NCBI GenBank assembly: GCA_030637845.1
Contig: DAOWFT010000206.1
Coordinates: forward strand, 1-18,997
From: Thalassospiraceae bacterium
GTDB taxonomy: Bacteria > Pseudomonadota > Alphaproteobacteria > Rhodospirillales > Magnetovibrionaceae
DNA length: 18,997 nt
Direction: 5' to 3'
Part shown: positions 1 to 7,191 of the stretch, piece after piece
Numbering within the stretch: the first letter of the stretch is position 1
Layout of the letters: every line of letters starts with the position of its first letter
The notes under the pieces: generated by a model
Databases searched by the model: none
The model's input: only the letters and a program-made list of their open reading frames with translations
What the model was told of the DNA's origin: nothing
Translations under genes and position numbers: made by a program

Positions 1-669
1 AAACGATTTTTTGAAATTTTCGTGGGCTATGCATTCAGTGGCACAGACCAAACGGGTTCCGATTTGCACGCCCGATGCACCCATTTCAAGATAGCTAACA
101 ATTGCTTCACCGCGGCCAATGCCACCGGCGACAAAAACCGGAACCTCGGTAATGACCGGCAATATTTCCTGCGCCAATACGCTGGTCGCAACCGGGCCAA
201 TATGCCCACCGGCTTCGGAGCCTTCGATGACCAAGGCATCGGCACCATTGCGCACCAATCTTTTCGCCAGCGCCAGCGCCGGGGCAAAGCATATTACCTT
301 GGCACCGCCATCTTTTGCCCGCTTGATGGACGCAGCACGGGGCAGGCCACCGGCAAGAACGATGAATTTAACATTTAGCTCAAGGCATTTATCTATTAAT
401 GCATCCAGTTCCGGGTGCATGGTAACCATGTTAACGCCAAATGGTTTGTCGGTTTTTTTCTGAGTAGCAACAATAACTTCACCCAATTGATCGGGCATCA
501 TTGAACCGCCGGCAATTACGCCGAACCCGCCGGCATTGGAAATTGCCGAAACCAGCCCGCTTTCGGAAATCCACGACATGGCGCCGCCCAAAATTGCATA
601 TTTGGTGCCGAGGAACTCACATCCCCGTGCCCACATTTTTTCCAGATGTTTATTCGCTGTATTGCTCAT
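1..669 (-). CDS. Nitronate monooxygenase-like flavoprotein (2-nitropropane dioxygenase family), 3' end cut by the window edge
   Basis: An open frame of 223 codons runs from an ATG at 669 to the left edge without a stop, so the C-terminus lies outside the window. The family comprises FMN-binding TIM barrels that oxidise nitronates; FabK-type enoyl-ACP reductases share the fold. Visible motifs are NAGGFGVIAGG (residues 45-55), EGSEAGGHIG (149-158) carrying the conserved His156, AGGIGRGEAI (181-190) and MGASGVQIGTR (196-206), all typical phosphate- and flavin-binding segments. The N-terminus (CEFLGTKYAILGGAMSWIS) matches the usual start of the family. The gene begins five bases after the lysC stop on the same strand, so the two are probably co-transcribed. 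The family assignment is firm, but the true substrate cannot be read from sequence and 'nitronate' is only the family label. Confidence 0.85.
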   Translation of the reverse strand, partial: MSNTANKHLEKMWARGCEFLGTKYAILGGAMSWISESGLVSAISNAGGFGVIAGGSMMPDQLGEVIVATQKKTDKPFGVNMVTMHPELDALIDKCLELNVKFIVLAGGLPRAASIKRAKDGGAKVICFAPALALAKRLVRNGADALVIEGSEAGGHIGPVATSVLAQEILPVITEVPVFVAGGIGRGEAIVSYLEMGASGVQIGTRLVCATECIAHENFKKSF

Positions 670-674
670 TTTAA

Positions 675-1901
675 TTATTCACCATCTAGGCCGTAGGTGG
701 TGTGCAATGAACGCAATGCCAGTTCGGCATATTCTTCGGCGATAAGCACGCTTACCTTGATTTCCGATGTGGAAATAACCTGTATGTTAATTCCCTTATC
801 GGCCAACGACTGGAACATGCGTTGGGCAATACCGGCGTGGCTTCGCATGCCGACACCAATTACCGAAATTTTCACAACATCGGGGTCGGACAACAACTGT
901 TTGTAGCCAAGATCCTTGGCGTGAGCTTTTACCGTTTCAACCGCGCGTTCAAGGTCGGCCTTGGTGACCGTAAAGGTAAGGTCGGTTGCCACGTGGGCCG
1001 GATCGGCCGATACGTTCTGCACGATCATATCAACATTGATATTGGCATCGGCCAACGGGCCAAAGATTCTTGCGGCAATCCCCGGTTTATCAGCCACGCC
1101 GATTAACGTAATTTTTGCTTCGTCACGGCTGTAGGCAATTCCGCTTATAAGTTCCTGTTCCACGATTTCATCCTCATTAACTACCAGCGTGCCTTCGTCT
1201 TGGGAAAAAGAAGACCGCACCTGTATGCGCACACCATGTTTCATGGCCACTTCAACCGAGCGAGTTTGCAAGACCTTGGCCCCAACCGAAGCCATTTCGA
1301 GCATTTCCTCGTATGTAATTTTATCCAACTTTCTGGCTTTGGCAACGATACGCGGATCGGTGGTGTAAACACCATCAACGTCCGTATAAATATCGCAGCG
1401 TTCGGCCCCCAAGGCGGCGGCCAAGGCCACGCCCGAGGTATCGGTTCCGCCACGACCCAGCGTGGTAATCCTGCCATCAACGCCCAGCCCTTGAAAGCCA
1501 GCGACCACCGCAACCTCGCCTTTATTAATTGAGGCCAGAATTTTATCGGCTTCGATGCCTTCAATGCGGGCTTTGGCATGGGCAGAATTGGTTTTTACGG
1601 GTAATTGCCAGCCAAGCCATGAACGCGCAGGCACGCCCATATTTTGCAATGCCAGCGCCAAAAGCCCAGATGTGACCTGTTCTCCGCTGGAAACGACCAC
1701 GTCGTATTCAGCCGTGTCATATAGCTTTCCGGTCTGTTCGACATAATTGACCAGCTGGTTGGTGACGCCAGCCATGGCTGAAACGGTAACCGCAACCTGA
1801 TTGCCGTTATCGACCTCGGCCTTGACCCGGGCGGCCACGGCCTGAATGTGTTCCACATCGGCTACCGAGGTTCCGCCAAATTTTTGTACTATCAGAGCCA
1901 T
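675..1901 (-). CDS. lysC: Aspartate kinase with tandem ACT domains
   Basis: The 408-residue protein phosphorylates L-aspartate to 4-aspartyl phosphate, the first step toward lysine, threonine, methionine and diaminopimelate. The N-terminal amino-acid-kinase domain starts with KFGGTSV (7-13) and contains SSGEQ (71-75), GRGGTDTSG (149-157) and YTDVDGVYTTDPR (172-184). Two ACT domains follow, roughly 265-335 (ITLIGVADKPGIAARIF) and 345-408 (ISVIGVGMRSHAGIAQRMF). This is the arrangement of lysine/threonine feedback-inhibited monofunctional kinases, and the length is normal. The ATG at 1901 is preceded by AGGA at a good distance. It is divergent from ubiG across 127 bases and lies directly upstream of the nitronate monooxygenase-like gene. 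The third residue of the usual GRGGSDTSA motif is Thr here, a conservative change. Feedback control is inferred from the ACT domains. Confidence 0.97.
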   Translation of the reverse strand: MALIVQKFGGTSVADVEHIQAVAARVKAEVDNGNQVAVTVSAMAGVTNQLVNYVEQTGKLYDTAEYDVVVSSGEQVTSGLLALALQNMGVPARSWLGWQLPVKTNSAHAKARIEGIEADKILASINKGEVAVVAGFQGLGVDGRITTLGRGGTDTSGVALAAALGAERCDIYTDVDGVYTTDPRIVAKARKLDKITYEEMLEMASVGAKVLQTRSVEVAMKHGVRIQVRSSFSQDEGTLVVNEDEIVEQELISGIAYSRDEAKITLIGVADKPGIAARIFGPLADANINVDMIVQNVSADPAHVATDLTFTVTKADLERAVETVKAHAKDLGYKQLLSDPDVVKISVIGVGMRSHAGIAQRMFQSLADKGINIQVISTSEIKVSVLIAEEYAELALRSLHTTYGLDGE

Positions 1902-1964
1902 GGCTCTATTCCTATATTCTTGGCCTTAAAATCCTAATAAATCTTGCACCACTAAGGGCGCGTA

Positions 1965-1993
1965 TTCATACTCGTAATGGCACTATAATGCAA
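1965..1993 (-). promoter_or_regulatory. Candidate sigma70-like promoter for lysC
   Basis: Read on the minus strand, TTGCAT (1993-1988) and TATGAA (1970-1965) are separated by exactly 17 bases. The matches to consensus are 3 of 6 and 4 of 6, and the site points at lysC about 65 bases downstream. The spacing is good but the hexamers are weak, and it overlaps the TATAAT box of the opposite strand, so this is only a candidate. Confidence 0.28.
1984..1989 (+). promoter_or_regulatory. Consensus TATAAT box upstream of ubiG
   Basis: A perfect TATAAT occurs on the plus strand 39 bases before the ubiG ATG. No convincing -35 box lies 16-18 bases upstream (CGTATT sits at that place), so it would be a -10-dominated promoter if real. 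It overlaps the candidate lysC promoter of the opposite strand, so the two divergent genes may compete for polymerase here. Confidence 0.3.
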
Positions 1994-2028
1994 AGCCCTA
2001 CTGCCCAAGGAAAAAGACCAAAAAAACC

Positions 2029-2802
2029 ATGCCCCATACCAACTCTGAGACCGGTTACGACCCTTTGGCCCAATCTACCGCCAACCCTGATGAGGTGGCA
2101 CGTTTTACCCGTATGGCCGATGAATGGTGGGATCCAAAGGGTAAGTTTCGTCCCCTGCACCAGATAAACCCGCTTAGAACGCAATTTATAGTCGAAAACG
2201 CCTGCGCTCATTTCGGGCTCGATGGATCGGCAGATAAGCCGCTCAAGGGTCTGGAGGTTATTGATGTTGGCTCCGGCGGCGGGCTTTTATCCGAACAAAT
2301 GGCTGCCCTTGGTGCCAATGTTACCGGTATTGATGCCGGGGGAAAAAATATTGAAATAGCCAAAATCCACAGCCAGCAAAGCGGACTGGATATTAATTAC
2401 CTGAACGTTCTTCCTGAAGATATGGCAGCAGAGGGAAAGCGTTTTGATATTGTGCTGAACATGGAAATTATCGAACACGTCAGTGATCCGGAAATGTTCA
2501 TGGCCGCCAGTAGTGCGCTTTTAAAAGATAACGGCGTAATGGTTTTATCGACCCTTAACCGCACGGTTAAATCATTGCTGCTGGCAAAAATTGGCGCCGA
2601 ATATATTTTACGCTGGTTACCAGTGGGCACCCACACATGGGGAAAGTTTTTAAAGCCATCGGAACTAGCCCGACTTATCCGGCCGCACGGATTGGAGTTC
2701 ACAGAAATTGCCGGCGTAATTTACAACCCGCTAAGGGATGATTGGTCAATTTCAAAAAATGATTTGGATGTAAATTATATGGCTTTTGCCAAACGCAAAT
2801 AA
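2029..2802 (+). CDS. ubiG: Ubiquinone biosynthesis O-methyltransferase (bifunctional 2-polyprenyl-6-hydroxyphenol / 3-demethylubiquinol methylase)
   Basis: The 257-residue SAM-dependent enzyme catalyses both O-methylations of the ubiquinone ring. The UbiG-specific N-terminal block EWWDPKGKFRPLHQINPLR lies at 32-50. The SAM motif I IDVGSGGGLLSEQMA is at 78-92, with acidic VTGIDAG at 98-104. MEIIEHV is at 145-151 and the family signature PVGTHTWGKFLKP at 198-210. The glycine loop has Ser where many UbiG have Cys, which is common. Length is normal. The ATG at 2029 has only a distant AAGG about 18 bases upstream, so the ribosome site is weak, but no better start precedes the conserved block. The gene is transcribed alone: it diverges from lysC and meets the DUF1178 gene tail to tail with six bases between stops. 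Confidence 0.96.
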   Translation: MPHTNSETGYDPLAQSTANPDEVARFTRMADEWWDPKGKFRPLHQINPLRTQFIVENACAHFGLDGSADKPLKGLEVIDVGSGGGLLSEQMAALGANVTGIDAGGKNIEIAKIHSQQSGLDINYLNVLPEDMAAEGKRFDIVLNMEIIEHVSDPEMFMAASSALLKDNGVMVLSTLNRTVKSLLLAKIGAEYILRWLPVGTHTWGKFLKPSELARLIRPHGLEFTEIAGVIYNPLRDDWSISKNDLDVNYMAFAKRK

Positions 2803-2808
2803 ATTATT

Positions 2809-3267
2809 TTAATTATTCTTGCCGTCGTTTGTCGGTACGCGAACGAAGTCTACGCCTTCTTCTTCTAGTTCTTTTTCTTCCGCGTCCGTTGCGTTTCCGT
2901 AGATACCGCTTTCTTCGCGTTCGCCGTTGTGCATGGCCCGGGCTTCATCGGCAAAATCATCGCCGACGTCTTCAAAATTAGTTTCAATATATTCTCTGGC
3001 CTCTCTGGCCCGGGTTGCGGCTTCGAGTATTTGTTGCGCAACCTTTTGCGCCCTAGCTTCGGTGGTGGGGGCTTCGGTGGTGGGTGCGCTTGTAGCATCG
3101 GCGGCTTTGCCGATACTGGGCGCCATTGGTGCCTTGGTGATTTCTGTTTTGCCGCAATAGGGACATTCGATGTCGCCACCCGCCGCTTGGCTTTCATAGG
3201 CGGCACTATCACGGAACCAGCCTTCGAAGCTGTGTTCATCACAGCATTGCAATTGATAATGGATCAT
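2809..3267 (-). CDS. DUF1178 family zinc-ribbon-like protein
   Basis: The 152-residue protein matches the alphaproteobacterial DUF1178 pattern. MIHYQLQCCDEHSFEGWFRD opens the protein, CPYC (35-38) and Cys8/Cys9 could bind a metal, and APMAPSIG (46-53) follows. The C-terminal GIYGNATDAE and LEEEGVDFVRVP blocks are typical. The middle carries a low-complexity APTTEAPTTEA stretch (61-71), then a helical segment. Function is not known; the cysteines suggest zinc binding. The ATG at 3267 overlaps an upstream TAA by one base (TAATG), and AAGG lies about seven bases before it. It is the last gene of the minus-strand grxC-nit-DUF1178 group, an order seen in many Alphaproteobacteria. Confidence 0.88.
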   Translation of the reverse strand: MIHYQLQCCDEHSFEGWFRDSAAYESQAAGGDIECPYCGKTEITKAPMAPSIGKAADATSAPTTEAPTTEARAQKVAQQILEAATRAREAREYIETNFEDVGDDFADEARAMHNGEREESGIYGNATDAEEKELEEEGVDFVRVPTNDGKNN

Positions 3268-3343
3268 TATTTCGCCTTGGGGTTCGCCTTGGGGTTTGCC
3301 TCGGGGTTCGCCTCAGTTCAACACGGTCGCCGATTTTGCCCAT
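3239..3343 (-). other. Possible tiny or decayed reading frame between nit and DUF1178
   Basis: An ATG at 3343 opens a 34-codon frame starting MGKIGDRVEL, which then becomes an Arg/Pro-rich repeat (RRTP, RQTP, RRTP) and ends at 3239 inside DUF1178. In the adjacent frame the same DNA reads T-EANP-EANP-KANP-KAK and stops at TAA, which overlaps the DUF1178 ATG as TAATG. That second frame has a TGA at 3320-3318 just upstream and no start of its own. A one- or two-base slip would join MGKIGDRV to the EANP tail and give a short, translationally coupled peptide. I recognise no family, and a chance arrangement is quite possible. Confidence 0.2.
3271..3318. repeat. 12-bp tandem repeat, four copies
   Basis: TTCGCCTTGGGG occurs twice exactly (3271-3282, 3283-3294), then as TTTGCCTCGGGG (3295-3306) and a partial TTCGCCTCAGTT (3307-3318). 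The period is a multiple of three. On the minus strand it encodes EANP/KANP or RRTP/RQTP units, depending on frame. It supplies the AAGG used as the DUF1178 ribosome site. Confidence 0.85.
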
Positions 3344-3390
3344 AAATATTTAAGGGAATAGTTAAAATGGGAAAAATAAACCCCTCAAAC

Positions 3391-4242
3391 CTAGTCAAAT
3401 GGTTGTTTGTTCATAAGGGATGGTATTTTTCCCCGGGTTTTGGCCACTTCTGCCGGGTCAATTTCCGCCACGATTACACCCGGGGTGTCGCCGCCATCGG
3501 CCAGAATCTCACCCCAGGGGCTTATAATCAACGAATGGCCGAAGGTCTGCCTCTCGCCCGCATGATTTCCGGCCACATGGTTTCCAGTCTGGGCCGGGGC
3601 AAAAACAAAACATCCATTTTCAATTGCCCGGGCCCGGAGAAGCGTATGCCAGTGGGCCTCGCCGGTGGTGCGGGTAAATGCCGCCGGGACGGCAAAAAAA
3701 TCCGCCCCATTTTGGGCGAGGGCGCGATATAGGTGGGGAAAGCGTACGTCATAACACGTGCTAAGGCCCATTCGCCCCCACGGCAGGTCAAACAACACCG
3801 CCTTCGTCCCGGAATTAAAGGTTTCGCTTTCGCGGTAGCTTTCGCTTTCGCTTAAATCGACATCAAACATATGTATCTTGTCGTATCTGGCGGCAATTTC
3901 GCCATCAGGTGAAAATACAATTGCCCGGTTAACAAGACCATTGCCGGCACCTGTTTCTATGGCGAACGTTCCACCATGCAGCCATATGGACAGCTCACGC
4001 GCCAAATCGGCAAATGCGGCAACTGCCGGATGGCCTTCTTCGGGGCTGGCGTTGGAAATAATATTTTTAGAACCGAACGTCATCATGGAAACGTTTTCCG
4101 GCGCCATGACAAGGTCTGCGCCCATGGCGACAGCCTCGCGCACAAAAGCATCGACAGCTTTTATGTTTTGATCCATGTCATCGGATGAATTTGTTTGAAC
4201 AAGCGCAACTTTGAACGGGGATTTATTTAATACATTATCCAT
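3391..4242 (-). CDS. Carbon-nitrogen hydrolase of the Nit / omega-amidase type
   Basis: The 283-residue protein belongs to the nitrilase superfamily, whose members hydrolyse amides with a Glu-Lys-Cys triad. The triad is visible as Glu49 in MAPEN, Lys122 in YDKIHMFDVD and Cys163 in STCYDVRFPHLYRAL. A second conserved glutamate lies near the HWHTLLRARAIENG block (198-210). The pattern resembles bacterial relatives of Nit1/Nit2, which act on deaminated glutathione or alpha-ketoglutaramate. That fits the neighbouring glutaredoxin gene, but the substrate is inferred. Length is normal for the branch. The gene starts 29 bases after the grxC stop on the same strand and probably belongs to one transcript with it. 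The stop is TAG, one of several ordinary uses of TAG in this window. Confidence 0.92.
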   Translation of the reverse strand: MDNVLNKSPFKVALVQTNSSDDMDQNIKAVDAFVREAVAMGADLVMAPENVSMMTFGSKNIISNASPEEGHPAVAAFADLARELSIWLHGGTFAIETGAGNGLVNRAIVFSPDGEIAARYDKIHMFDVDLSESESYRESETFNSGTKAVLFDLPWGRMGLSTCYDVRFPHLYRALAQNGADFFAVPAAFTRTTGEAHWHTLLRARAIENGCFVFAPAQTGNHVAGNHAGERQTFGHSLIISPWGEILADGGDTPGVIVAEIDPAEVAKTRGKIPSLMNKQPFD

Positions 4243-4271
4243 AGTGCCAGCCCCGTTTAGGCCATAAATTA

Positions 4272-4535
4272 TTAAAGGCCCAGCATTGCATCCAGTTCGC
4301 CATCGAAATCCAGCTCGTAAAGCTCGTCGCTGCCCCCAATTGGCTTGTCATTAATAAAAATCTGCGGAACCGTGCGACCACGCGAACGGGCTTCCATTTC
4401 ACGCCTTTTATCCGGTTTCATCATGACGTTGATTTCTTTGAATGCCACGCCTTTTTTTTTCAAAAGGCTTTTGGCACGACGGCAATAGCCACAGGTCGGG
4501 CTGGTATAGATCTCTACTTTTGCTGTGTTGGACAT
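4272..4535 (-). CDS. grxC: Glutaredoxin 3 (dithiol glutaredoxin)
   Basis: The 87-residue cytosolic thiol oxidoreductase reduces disulfides and glutathione mixed disulfides using glutathione. The active site CGYC (15-18) sits in YTSPTCGYCRRAK. The cis-proline motif TVPQIF (55-60) and the glutathione-binding GGSDEL (68-73) are intact, and the length is that of GrxC. The closely related CPYC form is more usual; Tyr and Gly are exchanged around the second position here, which is common in Alphaproteobacteria. A good promoter lies in the 92-base gap upstream, so the gene can be expressed apart from comF. It leads into nit and DUF1178. Confidence 0.95.
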   Translation of the reverse strand: MSNTAKVEIYTSPTCGYCRRAKSLLKKKGVAFKEINVMMKPDKRREMEARSRGRTVPQIFINDKPIGGSDELYELDFDGELDAMLGL

Positions 4536-4583
4536 ATATTCAATCTCTGCTCTTAAACTGGTGTTCCGGTGGATTATAAGATT

Positions 4584-4612
4584 ATTCTAATATATAGCCT
4601 GCCCCCTATCAA
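4584..4612 (-). promoter_or_regulatory. Sigma70-like promoter for grxC-nit-DUF1178
   Basis: On the minus strand TTGATA (4612-4607) and TAGAAT (4589-4584) are 17 bases apart. Each matches the consensus at five of six positions. The predicted start falls about 40 bases before the grxC ATG, in the gap after comF. This is the best-looking promoter in the window. Confidence 0.55.
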
Positions 4613-4627
4613 CCGCAAGTGAGTGCT

Positions 4628-5440
4628 TCATTTAGGCGCAGAAACCAGCGCCAGGGTAAGCACATCAACGTTTTTAGCCCCTGCGGCCATAAGGGTGCGG
4701 GCCGCAGAGCGCACCGTGGCCCCAGTGGTCAACACATCATCCACCAGTAAAATCGACCTTGCCTGAAGCCGGGGGGCATATTTGGCCGGAACCCTGAAAA
4801 CCCCACGGACGTTCTCGAACCTTGCCCTGAGGCCCAGGCTGGCCTGACTTGCTTTCTTGGTACCGCGGGTTGGAATGCGGCCCAGCAAGCCCGGCGCAAA
4901 GTGTTTGCCCGAACGCTTGGCAAGCTGGCGGGCGATTTCGGCAGACTGGTTATAGCGCCTTGAAAAAAGCTTTTTGCGTGAAAGCGGAACCGGGATTATT
5001 AAATCACAATCGGGGATTAATTCCTGCCCGGCACGCTCAAGCATTGATGCAAAAAACCCAGCCCATTCGGTTTGATCGGCGTGTTTGAATGCCAGAACCA
5101 TTTTTCTTGAGGCGTCGTCATAAATAAATGCCGCCCGGGCGCGGCCAAATGGCGGCGTTTCACGAGCGCATGGCCCGCATATTACCGCGCCTTCGCCGGT
5201 GGTGGGTGGGCGTGAAAATTCAAACGGGTGTCCGCAAACCGAGCAGCCGGAACCAGAAACACCCGGGCCAGAAACACCAGGATTTGAAATACCAGGATTT
5301 GAAATAAATGTCATTTTTTCCCAACATTCAGGGCACAGCCCCCCGGGCGGGCCGACAATAGCCCGGCAGCCGGGACAGGTGGGCGGCAGCATTATATCCA
5401 GTAATTTTTTTGCACCGGAAATGGCTTTGTTTTTTTCCAT
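4628..5440 (-). CDS. comF: ComF family protein (phosphoribosyltransferase-like, double zinc ribbon)
   Basis: The 270-residue protein has an N-terminal double zinc ribbon (CPGC 22-25, CPEC 36-39, CSVC 66-69, CGPC 88-91) followed by a phosphoribosyltransferase-like domain. That domain carries DLIIPVPLSRKKLFSRRYNQ (146-165) and the PRPP loop LLVDDVLTTGAT (231-242). In naturally competent bacteria ComF helps take up or process transforming DNA; its role in most Proteobacteria is less clear. I chose the ATG at 5440 because AAGGTG lies six bases upstream and the family motif LLDIMLPPTCPGC begins at residue 13. In-frame upstream starts (5476, 5722) have no ribosome site and would run into the divergent gene. 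A pentapeptide repeat linker separates the two zinc-ribbon halves. Confidence 0.9.
   Translation of the reverse strand: MEKNKAISGAKKLLDIMLPPTCPGCRAIVGPPGGLCPECWEKMTFISNPGISNPGVSGPGVSGSGCSVCGHPFEFSRPPTTGEGAVICGPCARETPPFGRARAAFIYDDASRKMVLAFKHADQTEWAGFFASMLERAGQELIPDCDLIIPVPLSRKKLFSRRYNQSAEIARQLAKRSGKHFAPGLLGRIPTRGTKKASQASLGLRARFENVRGVFRVPAKYAPRLQARSILLVDDVLTTGATVRSAARTLMAAGAKNVDVLTLALVSAPK
5253..5306 (-). repeat. 15-bp tandem repeat inside comF (SNPGI/SNPGV/SGPGV linker)
   Basis: CCAGGATTTGAAATA is present twice exactly (5277-5291, 5292-5306), and CCAGAAACACC recurs at 5253 and 5268 with the same 15-base period. It encodes Gly/Pro/Ser pentapeptides between CPEC and CSVC of the ComF zinc ribbon. 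It preserves the frame and looks like a slippage-expanded flexible linker. Confidence 0.8.
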
Positions 5441-5446
5441 AACCAA

Positions 5447-5452
5447 CACCTT
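5447..5452 (-). promoter_or_regulatory. Ribosome binding site that fixes the comF start
   Basis: AAGGTG on the minus strand, six bases before the ATG at 5440. No comparable site precedes the in-frame ATG at 5476, so the shorter start is preferred. Confidence 0.6.
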
Positions 5453-5485
5453 ATCAATGGCTGCCGGCTGTGTCATATAAGAGAA

Positions 5486-6394
5486 ATGAGCCAAGATGCA
5501 CCAATGCAGGTTTTTGACCGAAACGCCGTTCGCGACCACCGTAACCGCGCGGCAAAAACGTGGGCCGATCACGATTTCCTGTTTATGGAGGCGGCCGATC
5601 GCCTGTGTGATCGGCTTGATGATGTAAAACGAAAATTTGATAACGCGCTCGATCTTGGCTGTCATGGTGGCTGTGTGGCAAAAAACTTGGGCGCCCGCGG
5701 TGGCATAAAAAACCTTACCCAAACTGATATTTCACCGGCGATGGTTAAATTGGCGGAAAAAACCGGCCACCCGAGCGTGGTGGTGGATGAAGAAAGCCTG
5801 CCATTTGACGATGGCTCTTTTGATTTGGTGTTATCTAACTTGTCGCTGCATTGGGTTAATGATTTGCCCGGCGCGCTTATTCAAATAAGAAAATCTTTAA
5901 AACCCGACGGCCTGATGCTGGCATCGGTTTTTGCCGAACGCACGTTATGGGAACTGCGTGAAAGCCTGATGGCGGCGGAAATTGAGATAGAAAGCGGCAT
6001 GAGCCCCCGGGTATCGCCCTTTGCCACGGTACAGGATTTGGGCTCGCTTTTGGGTCGGGCCGGATTTGCCTTGCCGGTATTAGATACCGACACCATCACC
6101 GTGTCATACCCCGATGCGTTTAAGCTAATGGCCGACCTGCGCGGTATGGGTGAAAGCGGCGCGGTTAGCGCAAGGCGTAAAACATTTAGCCGCGAAGACA
6201 CAATTTTGCGTGCCGCCAGTTATTATCAGGAAAAATTTGGGGGCGAAGATGGCCGCATCCCGGCAACCTTTGACATTGTAACCATGACCGCATGGGCGCC
6301 GGGGCCGAACCAGCCCCAACCGTTAAAACCCGGCTCGGGCGATGTTAATCTTTCTTTGGTGCTTGGCGAAGATGAGGGCAAAAATGAAATTTGA
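5486..6394 (+). CDS. SAM-dependent methyltransferase-fold protein of the NDUFAF5 / BioC-like group
   Basis: The 302-residue protein opens with VFDRNAVRDHRNRAAKTWADHDFL (from residue 9), typical of the bacterial relatives of mitochondrial NDUFAF5. The Rossmann glycine loop is ALDLGCHGGCVAKNLG (54-69), and the post-loop DEESLPFDDGSFDLVLSNLSLHWVND block (about 100-125) matches the BioC/NDUFAF5 family. NDUFAF5 hydroxylates an arginine of a complex I subunit, while BioC methylates malonyl-ACP in biotin synthesis. The neighbourhood holds no biotin gene, so the NDUFAF5-like role is the better guess, but this is inference. It diverges from comF with 45 bases between the start codons. Its 3' end overlaps sfsA by 11 bases. 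A second ATG at 5504 is a possible alternative start. Confidence 0.85.
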   Translation: MSQDAPMQVFDRNAVRDHRNRAAKTWADHDFLFMEAADRLCDRLDDVKRKFDNALDLGCHGGCVAKNLGARGGIKNLTQTDISPAMVKLAEKTGHPSVVVDEESLPFDDGSFDLVLSNLSLHWVNDLPGALIQIRKSLKPDGLMLASVFAERTLWELRESLMAAEIEIESGMSPRVSPFATVQDLGSLLGRAGFALPVLDTDTITVSYPDAFKLMADLRGMGESGAVSARRKTFSREDTILRAASYYQEKFGGEDGRIPATFDIVTMTAWAPGPNQPQPLKPGSGDVNLSLVLGEDEGKNEI

Positions 6395-7136
6395 AACTCC
6401 ACTTATTAGCGGAAAGCTGATTAAACGTTACAAACGTTTTTTGGCCGATGTGGAACTGGATGACGGCAAAGTCGTCACCGCCCATTGCGCCAATTCGGGC
6501 TCGATGCTTTCGCTCAATGTGCCCGGTTCCCGGGTCTGGCTTACGCCCAATGATAATCCCAAACGCAAACTTAAATTTACTTGGGAAATTATTGAAATTG
6601 CCCCCGGGGCTAACAGGGCGCTGGTGGGCATCAACACCCAGCACCCCAACCGCATTGTGGCAGATGCCATTGCCGCAGGCGAAATTGCCGAACTAGGCGG
6701 CTATGACAACCTCAAACGCGAGGTTAAATACGGCGAAAACTCACGCATCGATATATTGCTTAGCTCTGAGGGTAAGCCAGCCAAACCTGATTGCTATGTC
6801 GAGGTTAAAAACGTAACCATGAAACGCGACCTTGCCCCATCTGCCCCGGCTGAATTTCCCGATGCGGTAACCAAACGCGGCGCCAAGCATCTGGTCGAGC
6901 TGGCAAACATGGTTAAGGCCGGCCACCGGGCGGTGATGTTTTATCTGGTCCAGCGCACCGATGCCAAAAGCTTCGCCCTGGCCCCGGACATTGACCCAAC
7001 CTATTCAGCCGAATTTGCCAAAGCCACCAAAGCCGGGGTCGAGGTTGTGGCCTATGGCTGCGACATAACACCCTCGGAAATAAGCATTTCCGGGCCGTGC
7101 GCCATTGAAGAGCCATTGAAGCCTAGTGATTCCTGA
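6384..7136 (+). CDS. sfsA: SfsA family protein (sugar fermentation stimulation protein A)
   Basis: The 250-residue protein shows the SfsA pattern: MKFETPLISGKLIKRYKRFL at the start, TAHCANSGSML (about 32-42), GINTQHPNR (82-90), SRIDILL (117-123), the nuclease-like DCYVEVKNVT (134-143) and GAKHLVEL (167-174). E. coli SfsA was found through effects on maltose gene expression. The PD-(D/E)xK-like EVKN core suggests nucleic acid binding or cleavage, but the activity is unsettled. I start at 6384, where AGGG precedes the ATG and the family N-terminus begins. An open frame from 6342 adds 14 residues with no support. It overlaps the upstream methyltransferase by 11 bases, which suggests translational coupling. 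Confidence 0.92.
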   Translation: MKFETPLISGKLIKRYKRFLADVELDDGKVVTAHCANSGSMLSLNVPGSRVWLTPNDNPKRKLKFTWEIIEIAPGANRALVGINTQHPNRIVADAIAAGEIAELGGYDNLKREVKYGENSRIDILLSSEGKPAKPDCYVEVKNVTMKRDLAPSAPAEFPDAVTKRGAKHLVELANMVKAGHRAVMFYLVQRTDAKSFALAPDIDPTYSAEFAKATKAGVEVVAYGCDITPSEISISGPCAIEEPLKPSDS

Positions 7137-7191
7137 TAAAACGCCTATATTCTAGTCATTGAAGCAATAATTGATAATGAGTTGATAATAA

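Noticed and set aside
4628..5722. 364-codon version of comF
   Set aside because: The extra N-terminus overlaps the divergent methyltransferase gene and lacks a ribosome site; the family start fits the ATG at 5440.
6342..6383. Extended N-terminus for sfsA
   Set aside because: It adds 14 residues with no family match; AGGG and the conserved start favour 6384.
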